A model generated the notes under the pieces. That model saw nothing but the letters and a program-made list of their open reading frames with translations, was not told the DNA's origin and made no database searches. This document shows, piece after piece, positions 1 through 8,021 of a stretch of 64,000 nt of DNA. How positions within the stretch are numbered: position 1 is the first letter of the stretch; the number at the start of each line of letters is the position of its first letter. The position numbers and the translations under genes are program-made. Source of the DNA: Streptomyces sp. CBMA291 (GTDB taxonomy: Bacteria > Actinomycetota > Actinomycetes > Streptomycetales > Streptomycetaceae); assembly GCF_014596525.1 (NCBI RefSeq), contig NZ_MSJP01000053.1, forward strand, positions 174,626 through 238,625, written 5' to 3'.

Positions 1-522
1 CCGCAGCGCCTCGCGCCCTACGCGTACGCGCTGGAGGCGGCCGTCGTGGACGGTGAGGAGGACCTCGCGGACGGGCGGCTCGTGCTGCTGCACGATCCGG
101 ACGGGCACGAGGCCTGGAAGGGAACGTTCCGCCTCGTGACCCTGGTCCGGGCGGAGCTGGAGCCCGAGATGGCGGCGGACCCGCTGCTGCCCGAGGTGTG
201 CTGGTCCTGGCTGACGGGGGCCCTTGAGGCGCGGGGGCTCTCGTACGGGGAGTCGAGCGGGACCGTGACGATGGCGGGCTCGCATTACTTCGGGGGGCTC
301 GCGGAGCGCCGTCCGGCGACGCAGATCGAGATCCGGGCGTCCTGGACCCCGCGCGAGGGGCTGGGCGGGGTGCCGGACACCGGGGCGCATCTGGCCGCCT
401 GGTGCGATCTGCTCTGCCAGATCGCGGGGCTGCCGCCCGCGCCGGTCGAGCCGGGGGCGGGGACGGTGTCGGGGGCGGGGGTCGTCTCGTTGCCCCAGCG
501 CCGGGGTCCCCAGCAGCCCTGA
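1..522 (+). CDS. DUF3000 domain protein (5'-truncated by window edge)
   Basis: The reading frame is open from base 1 (it begins PQRLAPYAYALEAAV) through the TGA at 520-522, so the N-terminus lies outside the window; the GTG at 46 is internal and not the start. The motifs WKGTFRLVTLVRAELEPEM and CWSWLTGALEARGLSY are typical of the DUF3000 family, a conserved actinobacterial protein of roughly 190-200 residues. No enzymatic motif, signal peptide or membrane segment is visible and the function is unknown. The last 25 residues are Gly/Pro/Val-rich and look like a disordered tail. It lies upstream of the response regulator and rnd on the same strand, with a 236-nt gap that probably contains a separate promoter. 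Confidence 0.85.
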   Translation, partial: PQRLAPYAYALEAAVVDGEEDLADGRLVLLHDPDGHEAWKGTFRLVTLVRAELEPEMAADPLLPEVCWSWLTGALEARGLSYGESSGTVTMAGSHYFGGLAERRPATQIEIRASWTPREGLGGVPDTGAHLAAWCDLLCQIAGLPPAPVEPGAGTVSGAGVVSLPQRRGPQQP

Positions 523-592
523 GGGGCGCCCGGACGGATGCCCCGGCGCTCCCCCGTGGGGGTGACGGGGCGTGACCGCTCGTAGGATGATC

Positions 593-639
593 GATCACGC
601 GTCCGAATTGCCCTGATTGTTACTCACCAAAACGTGATC
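593..639. promoter_or_regulatory. AT-rich promoter region with inverted repeat GATCACG/CGTGATC
   Basis: Upstream of the response-regulator gene the sequence becomes AT-rich. Two perfect 7-bp arms, GATCACG at 593-599 and CGTGATC at 633-639, flank the stretch containing TTGCCC and TTGTTA hexamers. This spacing fits an operator or a promoter flanked by binding half-sites. The reading is based on pattern only. Confidence 0.35.
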
Positions 640-758
640 TTTCTCTAAAGGCGGGCGGTACACCTGCCGAAGGAGTCAGTGACCCTTCACTGCACGGGTC
701 ACCCCCCGGCTTCTTCCCCGAGCCGGCCCGTCCCGCACCCTTCCCCCCAGGAGGCCTG

Positions 759-1424
759 GTGTCCGTTCTCCTCGAGCAGCCCGCAAGCCTGGTCGCCTAC
801 CGCCCGAACAAGCCGACGGCCATGGTCGTCGTGGCCGACCCGCGCGTCCGTTCCACCGTGACCCGCCACCTGTGGGCCCTCGGAGTACGTGACGTGATCG
901 AGGCTTCGTCCATCGCGGAGGCCCGTCCCCGCGTCGGCAACCCGCGCGACATCTGCGTGGCCGACGTCCACCTGCCCGACGGCAGCGGCCTGACCCTGCT
1001 GTCCGAGACCCGCGCCGCCGGCTGGCCCAACGGCCTCGCCCTCTCGGCCGCCGACGACATCGGCGCCGTGCGCAACGCCCTCGCGGGCGGTGTGAAGGGC
1101 TATGTCGTCACCGGCACCCGGACCAACATCGGCCACCCGACCCGGCCCGGCGCCGCCCCCATCGGTGCCGCCGCCGCCCGGCTCGGCCACCGCCGCCCCC
1201 CGGGTGCCCCGAGCCACCCGGGCGGCTACCGCGAGCTCTCCGGCCGTGAGGTCGAGGTGCTCCGGCTCGTCGCGGAAGGCCAGTCGAACAAGGCCATCGG
1301 CGTCTCCATGGGCCTCTCGGCCCTCACCGTGAAGAGCCACCTCGCCCGGATCGCCCGCAAGCTGGGCACCGGAGACCGCGCCGGCATGGTCGCGGTGGCC
1401 CTGCGGACCGGGATCATCCACTGA
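759..1424 (+). CDS. LuxR-family response regulator with near-degenerate receiver domain
   Basis: This 221-residue protein has an N-terminal receiver-like domain (about 20-125) and a C-terminal LuxR/NarL helix-turn-helix (about 155-218, LSGREVEVLRLVAEG and LTVKSHLARIARKLG). The receiver keeps a candidate phospho-acceptor Asp in CVADVHLPDG, the conserved Ser in ALSAADD and the Lys in GGVKGY. The usual acidic pair after strand 1 is reduced to a single Asp (VVVADPRV). The GTG start at 759 is preceded by AGGAGG at 749-754. No histidine kinase gene is adjacent, so it is an orphan regulator in this window. Its position between DUF3000 and ribonuclease D looks conserved in Streptomyces. Targets are unknown. 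Confidence 0.85.
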   Translation: MSVLLEQPASLVAYRPNKPTAMVVVADPRVRSTVTRHLWALGVRDVIEASSIAEARPRVGNPRDICVADVHLPDGSGLTLLSETRAAGWPNGLALSAADDIGAVRNALAGGVKGYVVTGTRTNIGHPTRPGAAPIGAAAARLGHRRPPGAPSHPGGYRELSGREVEVLRLVAEGQSNKAIGVSMGLSALTVKSHLARIARKLGTGDRAGMVAVALRTGIIH

Positions 1425-1447
1425 CCCCAGCGGTCGACGACAAGCCC

Positions 1448-1481
1448 GCGCCTGTCGACGGAACGTTCCGTCGACAGGCGC
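1448..1481. terminator. 34-bp perfect loopless palindrome between regulator and rnd
   Basis: Bases 1448-1464 (GCGCCTGTCGACGGAAC) are the exact reverse complement of 1465-1481. This makes a 34-bp perfect palindrome with no spacer, centred 40 nt after the regulator stop and about 43 nt before the rnd start. It can act as a factor-independent transcription stop for the regulator message or extrude as a cruciform. There is no U-tract, which is usual for Streptomyces terminators. Confidence 0.6.
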
Positions 1482-1507
1482 TTGCCGTTCACCGATACCC
1501 TTGACAG

Positions 1508-2788
1508 GTGACCGACGCCCAAGAGACCGCAGCAGACACAGCACTGCGCACCACCGGGGGCGGCCCCCCGGACGACGATGTCCCTGCGAATGGGCTTCCG
1601 ATCCCATTGCTGGAGCCCCGCGAGGGGATTCCGCCCGTCGTCGCGAGCGCGGACGCCCTCACCGAGGTGATCTCCGCCTTCGCCGCGGGCCGGGGCCCCG
1701 TCGCCGTCGACGCCGAGCGCGCCTCCGGGTACCGCTACGGCCAGCGCGCCTATCTCGTCCAGCTCCGCCGCGAGGGCGCGGGCACCGCGCTCATCGACCC
1801 GGTGGGCTGCCCCGACCTCTCCGCCTTCGGCGAGGCCCTCGGCGGCGCCGAGTGGATCCTCCACGCGGCGACCCAGGACCTGCCGTGCCTGCGGGACATA
1901 GGCATGCTGCCGACCTCGCTCTTCGACACGGAGCTGGCCGGACGGCTCGCGGGCTTCCCGCGCGTCGGCCTCGGCGCGATGGTCGAGTCCGTCCTCGGAT
2001 TCGCCCTGGAGAAGGGCCACTCCGCCGTTGACTGGTCGACCCGCCCGCTGCCCGAGCCCTGGCTGCGGTACGCGGCGCTCGACGTGGAGCTGCTCGTCGA
2101 CCTCCGCGACGAGCTGGAGAAGGAACTCGACCGCCAGGGCAAGCTGGAGTGGGCGCTCCAGGAGTTCGACGCGATCGCCTCCGCCCCGCCCGCCCCGCCG
2201 CGCAAGGACCCGTGGCGGCGTACCTCCGGCATGCACAAGGTGCGGCGCCGCCGCCAGATGGCGGTCGTACGGGAGCTGTGGACGGCCCGCGACCGCGCCG
2301 CCCAGCGCCGTGACGTCTCCCCCGGCAAGGTGCTGAGCGACGCCGCGATCGTGGAGGCGGCGCTCGCCGTCCCGGTGAACGTGGCCGCGCTCACCGCCCT
2401 GCCCGGCTTCGGGCACCGGATGGGCCGCCGTCAGCTGGAGCAGTGGCAGGCGGCGGTGGACCGGGCCAGGGCGCTGCCGGAGAGCGAGCTGCCGCAGCCG
2501 GGCACCCAGCTGGCGGGCCCGCCGCCGCCGCGCGCCTGGGCCGACAAGGACCCGGCAGCCGCCGCCCGGCTCGCCGCGGCGCGGACGGCGGTGTCGGCGC
2601 TCGCCGAGACGCTGCACCTGCCGCAGGAGAACCTGATCACCCCGGACACCGTGCGCCGGGTCTGCTGGGAGCCGCCGACGGCCGGGACCACCACCGTGGC
2701 CGCCGCCCTCACCGGGTACGGCGCCCGCCCCTGGCAGGTGGAACTGGTGACCCCGCTCCTGGTGAAGGCCCTGACGGCCTCCTCCTGA
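1508..2788 (+). CDS. rnd: Ribonuclease D (DEDD 3'-5' exoribonuclease with HRDC domain)
   Basis: This 426-residue protein has the DEDD exonuclease fold at about 55-215: Exo I is AVDAERASGY (D-x-E), Exo II lies around LHAATQDLPCL and Exo III is YAALDVELL (Y-x3-D). A helical HRDC region follows (about 235-310, including SDAAIVEAALAVP), and then a C-terminal extension common in actinobacterial homologues. The predicted role is 3' trimming of tRNA and other stable RNA in the cytoplasm using divalent metal. The GTG start at 1508 lies just after the 34-bp palindrome, with no strong Shine-Dalgarno, so it may be leaderless or weakly initiated. A strong hairpin terminator follows the stop. It is not in an operon with the downstream fad genes. 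Confidence 0.9.
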   Translation: MTDAQETAADTALRTTGGGPPDDDVPANGLPIPLLEPREGIPPVVASADALTEVISAFAAGRGPVAVDAERASGYRYGQRAYLVQLRREGAGTALIDPVGCPDLSAFGEALGGAEWILHAATQDLPCLRDIGMLPTSLFDTELAGRLAGFPRVGLGAMVESVLGFALEKGHSAVDWSTRPLPEPWLRYAALDVELLVDLRDELEKELDRQGKLEWALQEFDAIASAPPAPPRKDPWRRTSGMHKVRRRRQMAVVRELWTARDRAAQRRDVSPGKVLSDAAIVEAALAVPVNVAALTALPGFGHRMGRRQLEQWQAAVDRARALPESELPQPGTQLAGPPPPRAWADKDPAAAARLAAARTAVSALAETLHLPQENLITPDTVRRVCWEPPTAGTTTVAAALTGYGARPWQVELVTPLLVKALTASS

Positions 2789-2796
2789 CCCCGGCC

Positions 2797-2850
2797 ACAC
2801 CGAGACGGCCCCCGACATCCGACAGGACACCGGGGGCCGTCTCGGTGTTT
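2797..2850 (+). terminator. Strong hairpin terminator after rnd
   Basis: Arms 2797-2814 (ACACCGAGACGGCCCCCG) and 2831-2848 are perfectly complementary over 18 bp with a 16-nt loop, followed by TT. It begins 9 nt after the rnd stop codon. Confidence 0.9.
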
Positions 2851-2912
2851 CGGGGGACGGGGCGGGGCCGGACGGGACGGTGCGGGGAGGCCGCTGGGCG
2901 AGGGGCCGGGAG

Positions 2913-2988
2913 GGCACGGCGTGTGGATCGCGGGGCCCGTGGGACCGCAGGGCACGGCGTGTGGATCGCGGGGCCCGTGGGACCGCAG
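2913..2988. repeat. Perfect 2 x 38-bp tandem repeat
   Basis: Two head-to-tail identical 38-bp copies occupy 2913-2950 and 2951-2988, beginning GGCACGGCGT and ending GGACCGCAG. They lie in the intergenic region downstream of the rnd terminator. A third, diverged copy with the shared element GTGGATCGCGG follows around 3035. Confidence 0.9.
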
Positions 2989-3202
2989 GGCACGGGGCCG
3001 GGGCGCGGGGCCGGGAGGCCGCAGGACGCAGGGCGTGGATCGCGGAGCCCCGCAGGGCCGCAGGGCCGCAGGGCAATGGCGCCATGAGGTTCCGCCCCGC
3101 CCCGCCCCCGTGCTCCCGGCATTCCCTGGCGTCGCCCCGGCCGTTCCGGCAAGGTTCCGGGTGTGACCTTCGCCGCTTGGGCCCCAAGGACTGGGCAGCC
3201 TG

Positions 3203-3220
3203 GTTACCCGCAAGTAGCAT
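3203..3220 (+). promoter_or_regulatory. Candidate fadAB promoter/operator (GTTAC-N6-GTAGC)
   Basis: The imperfect palindrome GTTACCCGCAAGTAGC at 3203-3218 overlaps a -10-like TAGCAT at 3215-3220, about 70 nt upstream of the fadA start. A repressor site over the -10 would suit fatty-acid-responsive control of beta-oxidation genes. The regulator is not identified, and no good -35 is visible. A 13-bp palindrome CTTGGGCCCCAAG lies just upstream at 3176-3188. Confidence 0.35.
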
Positions 3221-3292
3221 GGGCGGAGCAAGCGCACGCTTAGGCGTGTGCCGCGGCAGCAGTGCCATCCCGCACCCTGGAGGAGAGCCATC

Positions 3293-4507
3293 GTGCCTCG
3301 TACCGTCAGGGACGTCGTCTTCGTCGACGGCGTCCGCACCCCGTTCGGCAAGGCGGGCCCGAAGGGCATCTACCACGAGACCCGGGCCGACGACCTCGTC
3401 GTGAAGGCCATCCGGGAGCTGCTGCGCCGCAACCCGGCCCTCGACCCCGCGAAGATCGACGAGGTCGCCGTCGCCGCGACCACGCAGATCGGCGACCAGG
3501 GCCTGACCCTCGGCCGCACGGCGGGCATCCTCGCCGGGCTGCCGCAGTCGGTGCCCGGCTACTCCATCGACCGCATGTGCGCCGGCGCCCTCACCGCGGT
3601 GACCAGCCTCGCCGGTTCGATCGCGTTCGGCGCGTACGACGCCGTCATCGCCGGTGGCGTCGAGCACATGGGCCGCCACCCCATGGGCGAGGGCGTCGAC
3701 CCGAACCCGCGCTTCGTGTCGGAGAAGCTCGTCGACGAGTCCGCCCTCTTCATGGGCATGACCGCCGAGAACCTGCACGACCGCTACCCCGGCATCACCA
3801 AGCTCCGCGCCGACGAGTACGCCGTGCGCTCGCAGGAGAAGGCCGCCAAGGCGTACGCCGACGGCAAGATCCAGCAGGACCTGGTGCCGATCTCGGTCCG
3901 ACGCACCGACGCCTCCACCGGCGAGACCGGCTGGGGTCTGGTCACCGCCGACGAGCCGATGCGCCCCGGCACCACCCTGGAGTCGCTCGCCGGTCTGAAG
4001 ACGCCCTTCCGCGTCCACGGCAACGTCACCGCGGGCAACGCCGCCGGTCTCAACGACGGTGCCACCGCCTCGATCATCGCCTCCGAGGACTTCGCCCGCG
4101 AGAACGGCCTCCCGGTCAAGATGCGCCTCGTCTCGTACGCCTTCGTCGGCGTCGAGCCCGAGGTCATGGGCTACGGCCCGATCCCGGCCACCGAGAAGGC
4201 CCTCGCGAAGGCCGGTCTGTCCATCGAGGACATCGACCTCTTCGAGATCAACGAGGCCTTCGCCGTGCAGGTCCTCGCCTTCCTGGAGCACTACGGCATC
4301 GCCGACGACGACGCCCGGGTGAACCAGTACGGCGGCGCCATCGCCTACGGCCACCCGCTCGCCTCCTCCGGCGTCCGTCTGATGACGCAGCTGGCCCGCC
4401 AGTTCGAGGAGCAGCCGCAGGTCCGTTACGGCCTCACCACCATGTGCGTCGGCTTCGGCATGGGCGCCACGGTCATCTGGGAGAACCCCCACTGGGAGGG
4501 CAAGTGA
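3293..4507 (+). CDS. fadA: Acetyl-CoA acyltransferase (thiolase)
   Basis: This 404-residue thiolase cleaves 3-ketoacyl-CoA with CoA at the last step of beta-oxidation. The nucleophilic Cys lies in IDRMCAGALTAV (about residue 93). The His of GGAIAYGHPLASSG and the second Cys of TTMCVGFGMGAT complete the active site; CVGFGMG replaces the commoner CxGGGxG form. The GTG at 3293 is chosen as start because GGAGGAG lies 8-14 nt upstream and the family N-terminus (VRDVVFVDGVRTPFG) follows directly. The frame could extend to a GTG at 3248 that lacks a Shine-Dalgarno. The stop overlaps the fadB start by 4 nt (GTGA), showing translational coupling of the two subunits. Confidence 0.93.
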   Translation: MPRTVRDVVFVDGVRTPFGKAGPKGIYHETRADDLVVKAIRELLRRNPALDPAKIDEVAVAATTQIGDQGLTLGRTAGILAGLPQSVPGYSIDRMCAGALTAVTSLAGSIAFGAYDAVIAGGVEHMGRHPMGEGVDPNPRFVSEKLVDESALFMGMTAENLHDRYPGITKLRADEYAVRSQEKAAKAYADGKIQQDLVPISVRRTDASTGETGWGLVTADEPMRPGTTLESLAGLKTPFRVHGNVTAGNAAGLNDGATASIIASEDFARENGLPVKMRLVSYAFVGVEPEVMGYGPIPATEKALAKAGLSIEDIDLFEINEAFAVQVLAFLEHYGIADDDARVNQYGGAIAYGHPLASSGVRLMTQLARQFEEQPQVRYGLTTMCVGFGMGATVIWENPHWEGK

Positions 4508-6642
4508 GCACCACCGCCGAGCTTCTGAAGGGCGCCGCCGCGCTCTTCCCCGACGAGGTCGTCACCAGCGCCCACGTACGGCACTTCGAACTGCCCGCGG
4601 GTGTGGGCAGGTTCGCCCTGATCACGCTGGACAACGGCTTCGACCACACCAAGCCGACCACCTTCGGCCCGCAGTCGCTGGCCAACCTGAGCGCCGCGAT
4701 CGACCAGGTCGAGGCCGAGGCCGCGAACGGTGAGATCGTCGGCGTCGGCATCACCGGCAAGCCGTTCATCTTCGCCGTCGGCGCCGACCTCAAGGGCGTC
4801 GAGCTGCTGCGGAGCCACGAAGAGGCGCTCGCCATCGGCAAGGGCGGCCACGACGTCTTCAAGCGTCTGTCCGCGCTCGCCGTGCCGACTTTCGCGTACT
4901 ACAACGGCGCGGCCATGGGCGGCGGCGTCGAGGTCGGTCTGCACTGCACCTACCGCACCGTGTCGAAGGCCCTGCCGGCCTTCTCGCTGCCCGAGGTCTT
5001 CCTCGGTCTGGTGCCCGGCTGGGGCGGCTGCGCGCTCCTGCCGAACCTGATCGGCGCGGAGAAGGCCGTCACGGTCGTCATCGAGAACGCCCTGAACCAG
5101 AACCGCCAGCTCAAGGGCAAGCAGGTCTTCGAACTCGGCATCGCCGACGCCCTGTTCGAGGGCGCCGACTTCCTGGAGCGGTCGCTGGTCTGGACGGCCG
5201 GCGTCCTCGACGGCTCCGTGACCGTCGACCGCCCCGAGATCGACCGGGGCGAGGCCTGGGACCAGGCCGTCGCCAAGGGCCGCGCCCTCGCCGACGCCAA
5301 GGTGCACGGCGCCGCTCCGGCCGCCTACCGCGCCCTCGACATCATGGCGGCGGCCAAGGACGGCGACCTTCAGAAGGGCTTCGACGCCGAGGACCAGGCC
5401 CTCGCGGACCTGATCATGAGCGGCGAGCTGCGCTCCGGCATCTACGCCTTCAACCTGGTGCAGAAGCGCGGGAAGCGCCCGGTGGGCGCCCCGGACAAGT
5501 CCCTGGCGCGCCCCGTCACCAAGGTCGGCGTCGTCGGCGCCGGTCTGATGGCCTCCCAGCTCGCCCTGCTCTTCCTGCGCCGCCTCGAGGTGCCGGTCGT
5601 CCTGACCGACATCGACCAGGAGCGCGTGGACAAGGGCGTGGGCTACGTCCACGGCGAGATCGAGAAGCTGCTGGGCAAGGGCCGGATCAACCAGGACAAG
5701 GCCAACCGTCTCAAGGGCCTGGTCTCCGGCGTCCTGGACAAGGCCGAGGGCTTCGCGGACGCGGACTTCATCATCGAGGCCGTGTTCGAGGAGATGGGCG
5801 TCAAGCAGAAGGTGTTCGCGGAGGTCGAGGCGGTCGCCCCGGCGCACGCGGTCCTCGCCACCAACACCTCCTCGCTCTCCGTCTCGGAGATGGCCTCGAA
5901 GCTGAAGCACCCCGAGCGCGTGGTCGGCTTCCACTTCTTCAACCCGGTCGCGATCCTCCCGCTCCTGGAGATCGTCCGCGGCGAGCGGACCGACGACGCC
6001 TCGCTCGCCACCGCGTTCGGCGTGGCGAAGAAGCTGAAGAAGACCGCAGTCCTCACCAAGGACGCCCCGGCGTTCGTCGTGAACCGCATCCTGACCCGCT
6101 TCATGGGCGAGATCCAGAACGTCATCGACGAGGGCACCCCGGTGGCCACGGCGGAGAAGGCGGTCGAGCCGCTGGGCCTGCCGATGTCCCCGCTGGTCCT
6201 CCTCGAACTGGTCGGTCCGGCGATCGGTCTGCACGTCTCCGAGACCCTGAACCGCTCCTTCCCCGACCGCTTCACGGTCTCCCCCAACCTGAAGGCGGTC
6301 GTCGAGGCGGGCAAGCGCGGCTTCTACGTCTACAAGCCGGAGAACGGCTTCAAGCCGGAGCTGGACCCCGAGGTCGCCGCGCTCCTGCGGCAGGGCGATG
6401 TCGTCCTGACCGAGGAGCAGGTCCGCGACCGCGTCCTGGACGCGGTGGCGCAGGAGATCGGCCTGATGCTGGAGGAGGGTGTCGTCGCCGAGGCGCAGGA
6501 CATCGACCTCTGCCTGATCACGGGTGCGGGCTGGCCCTTCCACCTGGGCGGCATCACGCCGTACCTGGACCGTGAGGGCGTCTCCGAGCGCGCCAACGGC
6601 AAGCGTTTCCTGGCACAGGGCGTGGCGAGCGTCCCGGCGTAA
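4504..6642 (+). CDS. fadB: Fatty-acid oxidation complex alpha subunit (enoyl-CoA hydratase / 3-hydroxyacyl-CoA dehydrogenase)
   Basis: This 712-residue bifunctional beta-oxidation enzyme starts at a GTG overlapping the fadA stop. The N-terminal crotonase domain (about 20-300) shows the oxyanion-hole segments IFAVGADLKG and NGAAMGGGVEVG and the catalytic region SLPEVFLGLVPGWGG. The NAD-binding domain begins near 335 with VGVVGAGLMASQLA. The dehydrogenase catalytic His is in VVGFHFFNPV, and C-terminal HAD domains follow (APAFVVNRIL). It works with FadA on the same mRNA to convert trans-2-enoyl-CoA to 3-ketoacyl-CoA. The length and domain order are normal for the family, and a strong terminator follows. 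S. coelicolor carries an equivalent pair. Confidence 0.93.
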   Translation: MSTTAELLKGAAALFPDEVVTSAHVRHFELPAGVGRFALITLDNGFDHTKPTTFGPQSLANLSAAIDQVEAEAANGEIVGVGITGKPFIFAVGADLKGVELLRSHEEALAIGKGGHDVFKRLSALAVPTFAYYNGAAMGGGVEVGLHCTYRTVSKALPAFSLPEVFLGLVPGWGGCALLPNLIGAEKAVTVVIENALNQNRQLKGKQVFELGIADALFEGADFLERSLVWTAGVLDGSVTVDRPEIDRGEAWDQAVAKGRALADAKVHGAAPAAYRALDIMAAAKDGDLQKGFDAEDQALADLIMSGELRSGIYAFNLVQKRGKRPVGAPDKSLARPVTKVGVVGAGLMASQLALLFLRRLEVPVVLTDIDQERVDKGVGYVHGEIEKLLGKGRINQDKANRLKGLVSGVLDKAEGFADADFIIEAVFEEMGVKQKVFAEVEAVAPAHAVLATNTSSLSVSEMASKLKHPERVVGFHFFNPVAILPLLEIVRGERTDDASLATAFGVAKKLKKTAVLTKDAPAFVVNRILTRFMGEIQNVIDEGTPVATAEKAVEPLGLPMSPLVLLELVGPAIGLHVSETLNRSFPDRFTVSPNLKAVVEAGKRGFYVYKPENGFKPELDPEVAALLRQGDVVLTEEQVRDRVLDAVAQEIGLMLEEGVVAEAQDIDLCLITGAGWPFHLGGITPYLDREGVSERANGKRFLAQGVASVPA

Positions 6643-6658
6643 CCTCCCCTGGGCCCAA

Positions 6659-6703
6659 GGAGAACGGCCCCGGCACCTCTTCCAGGTGCCGGGGCCGTTC
6701 TCC
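6659..6703 (+). terminator. fadAB terminator hairpin
   Basis: A 20-bp perfect stem is formed by 6659-6678 and 6684-6703 around a CTTCC loop. It starts 16 nt after the fadB stop. Confidence 0.92.
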
Positions 6704-6704
6704 G

Positions 6705-6843
6705 TCTCACGGGGCCGTTCCCGTCGTCACGGGACCGTTCCCGCCGTCACGGGGCCGTTCTCCATCGCCGCGGAGCCCTTTCCGCCGTCACGGGGTTTCC
6801 CGTGGTCACGGAGCCTTTCCGGCGTACGGGCCCGTTCTCGCGG
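6705..6843. repeat. Degenerate tandem repeat of about 20 bp between fadB and the beta-propeller gene
   Basis: Five to six imperfect head-to-tail copies of a TCACGGGRCCGTTCCCG-type unit fill the spacer between the fadAB terminator and the convergent beta-propeller gene. The unit resembles the 3' arm of the terminator (GGGGCCGTTC), as if the arm had been duplicated repeatedly. No coding potential is supported. Confidence 0.6.
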
Positions 6844-7923
6844 TCAGCCTATGGAGCGCCAGCCCTCCAGGAGGAGCCCCTCGGCGGTCGCCTTCTGGCG
6901 GGTGGTGATCAGGGTGCTGTCGCCGACCAGGGACATGGCGACGAGCCGGCCGTCGAGCCCCCGGGTGAGGACGGTGGCGAGTTCGCCCCGGGGCTCCCCC
7001 GTCTCCGCCCATGCGATCCCCTCGTCCTCCTTCTCGCTCGGGTAGGCGGCGAGGGCCAGCCGTCCGTCGGCGGACTGCTGGGCGAGGACCGTGCAGTCGA
7101 AGCCGTCGATGAGGCAGCGGGTGGCGGAGAGCCGCCCGGTACCGGCGGCGTCGCCGAGGACCGTGGGCTCAAGGGAGCGTCCGGGGGACCAGGCACGGAC
7201 CTTGGCCGTCTTGTCGACGTAGAAGAGCGTCACGTTCCCGGAGGGGCCCGTGACGGCCGCGAGGGTGCCGAAGGTGACCTCGGCGGGCAGCGGGTCCTTG
7301 CGGACGGGGCGGCCGCCGGGCTCCTCCTGGACGTAGTGGAACAGCCCCTTCTCGGTCGCCGTGAGGAGTTCGACGCGCCCCTCGCCGTTGCAGACGGCCA
7401 CCGGGGAGGCGTCGGTCTTCCAGCCGTGCAGGTCCCACCAGGGGTGCCAGCCCCCGGCGTCCTTCTGGGCGCGCACGCTCAGTCCGCCTCCGGCGTTGCG
7501 CACGAAGACGTACGCGCGACCCTGGGCGTCCACGGTGACGGAGGGGTTGCCGGTCCAGGGGCTCTTGCCGTTGGAGTGGCCGATGGAGCGCCAGGCGGCG
7601 GCGGGGCGGCCGGTCTGGAACTGGACGGAGTGCACCAGTTCGACGTTTCCCTCTCCCCCGCCGACAGGGCGCAGCCCGACGAGGTGCACATAGCGGTCGG
7701 CGCCCTGGCCGACGGCCAGGAAGGGGTCGAGCCCGTCCCCGCCGAGCGAATCGGGTCCGCTCCAACTGCCGTCCGGCTGCTCGGTCCAGCGCACCACCTC
7801 CCCGTTCCGCGGCAGATAGGCACTGAACCTGCCGTCCGCTCCCCTGGTCAGCCAGGCTCCCTGGAGGTGCGGGGCGGCGGAGCCGTGGGAACGGGCAGCG
7901 GGGACCTGTGATCGATTCGCCAT
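6844..7923 (-). CDS. PLL-like beta-propeller (lectin-type) protein
   Basis: This 359-residue protein consists of about six or seven repeats with the pattern W-x-S-x-G followed by GNPSVTVDAQGRAYVFVRN-type strands and ending near WxPWWDLHG, the signature of PLL/tachylectin-like propellers (Photorhabdus lectin type). No signal peptide or membrane segment is visible, so a cytoplasmic location is most likely unless secretion is non-classical. Sugar binding is known for some family members and is only inferred here. Start choice: the ATG at 7923 (MANRSQ) is used because the repeats begin soon after. The upstream Shine-Dalgarno is weak and an in-frame GTG 15 nt upstream is possible. The gene ends convergently to fadB. 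Confidence 0.7.
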   Translation of the reverse strand: MANRSQVPAARSHGSAAPHLQGAWLTRGADGRFSAYLPRNGEVVRWTEQPDGSWSGPDSLGGDGLDPFLAVGQGADRYVHLVGLRPVGGGEGNVELVHSVQFQTGRPAAAWRSIGHSNGKSPWTGNPSVTVDAQGRAYVFVRNAGGGLSVRAQKDAGGWHPWWDLHGWKTDASPVAVCNGEGRVELLTATEKGLFHYVQEEPGGRPVRKDPLPAEVTFGTLAAVTGPSGNVTLFYVDKTAKVRAWSPGRSLEPTVLGDAAGTGRLSATRCLIDGFDCTVLAQQSADGRLALAAYPSEKEDEGIAWAETGEPRGELATVLTRGLDGRLVAMSLVGDSTLITTRQKATAEGLLLEGWRSIG

Positions 7924-8021
7924 GGGGGGATCCAGCACTCCGGTCGTCGGAAGGAGTTCGGGTACGAGCCGACTGTAGTCGCCCTCCCCGAGCCGCTTTT
8001 CCGCGCCTTCGGCGTCGGGGC

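Larger units (their letters stand above)
2851..3292. other. Non-coding spacer between rnd and fadA with tandem repeats
   Basis: No gene is supported in these 440 bases. The first part is a GC-rich repetitive tract. A 38-bp unit starting GGCACGGCGTGTGGATCGCG occurs twice in perfect tandem at 2913-2950 and 2951-2988, and degenerate GGCCGCAGG-type copies continue to about 3075. The last 120 bases hold the fadA promoter region. Long antisense frames here are composition artefacts. Confidence 0.7.

Noticed and set aside
679..861. Short plus-strand frame with GAAGGAG just before a GTG, overlapping the response regulator start
   Set aside because: The spacing is only 3 nt, the product is low-complexity Pro/Ser, and it overlaps the true gene in another frame.
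1226..4492. Very long minus-strand open frame opposite rnd, fadA and the response regulator
   Set aside because: It is antisense to well-identified genes, lacks a ribosome binding site and reads as Gly/Arg/Asp-rich noise. Such frames are expected at this GC content.
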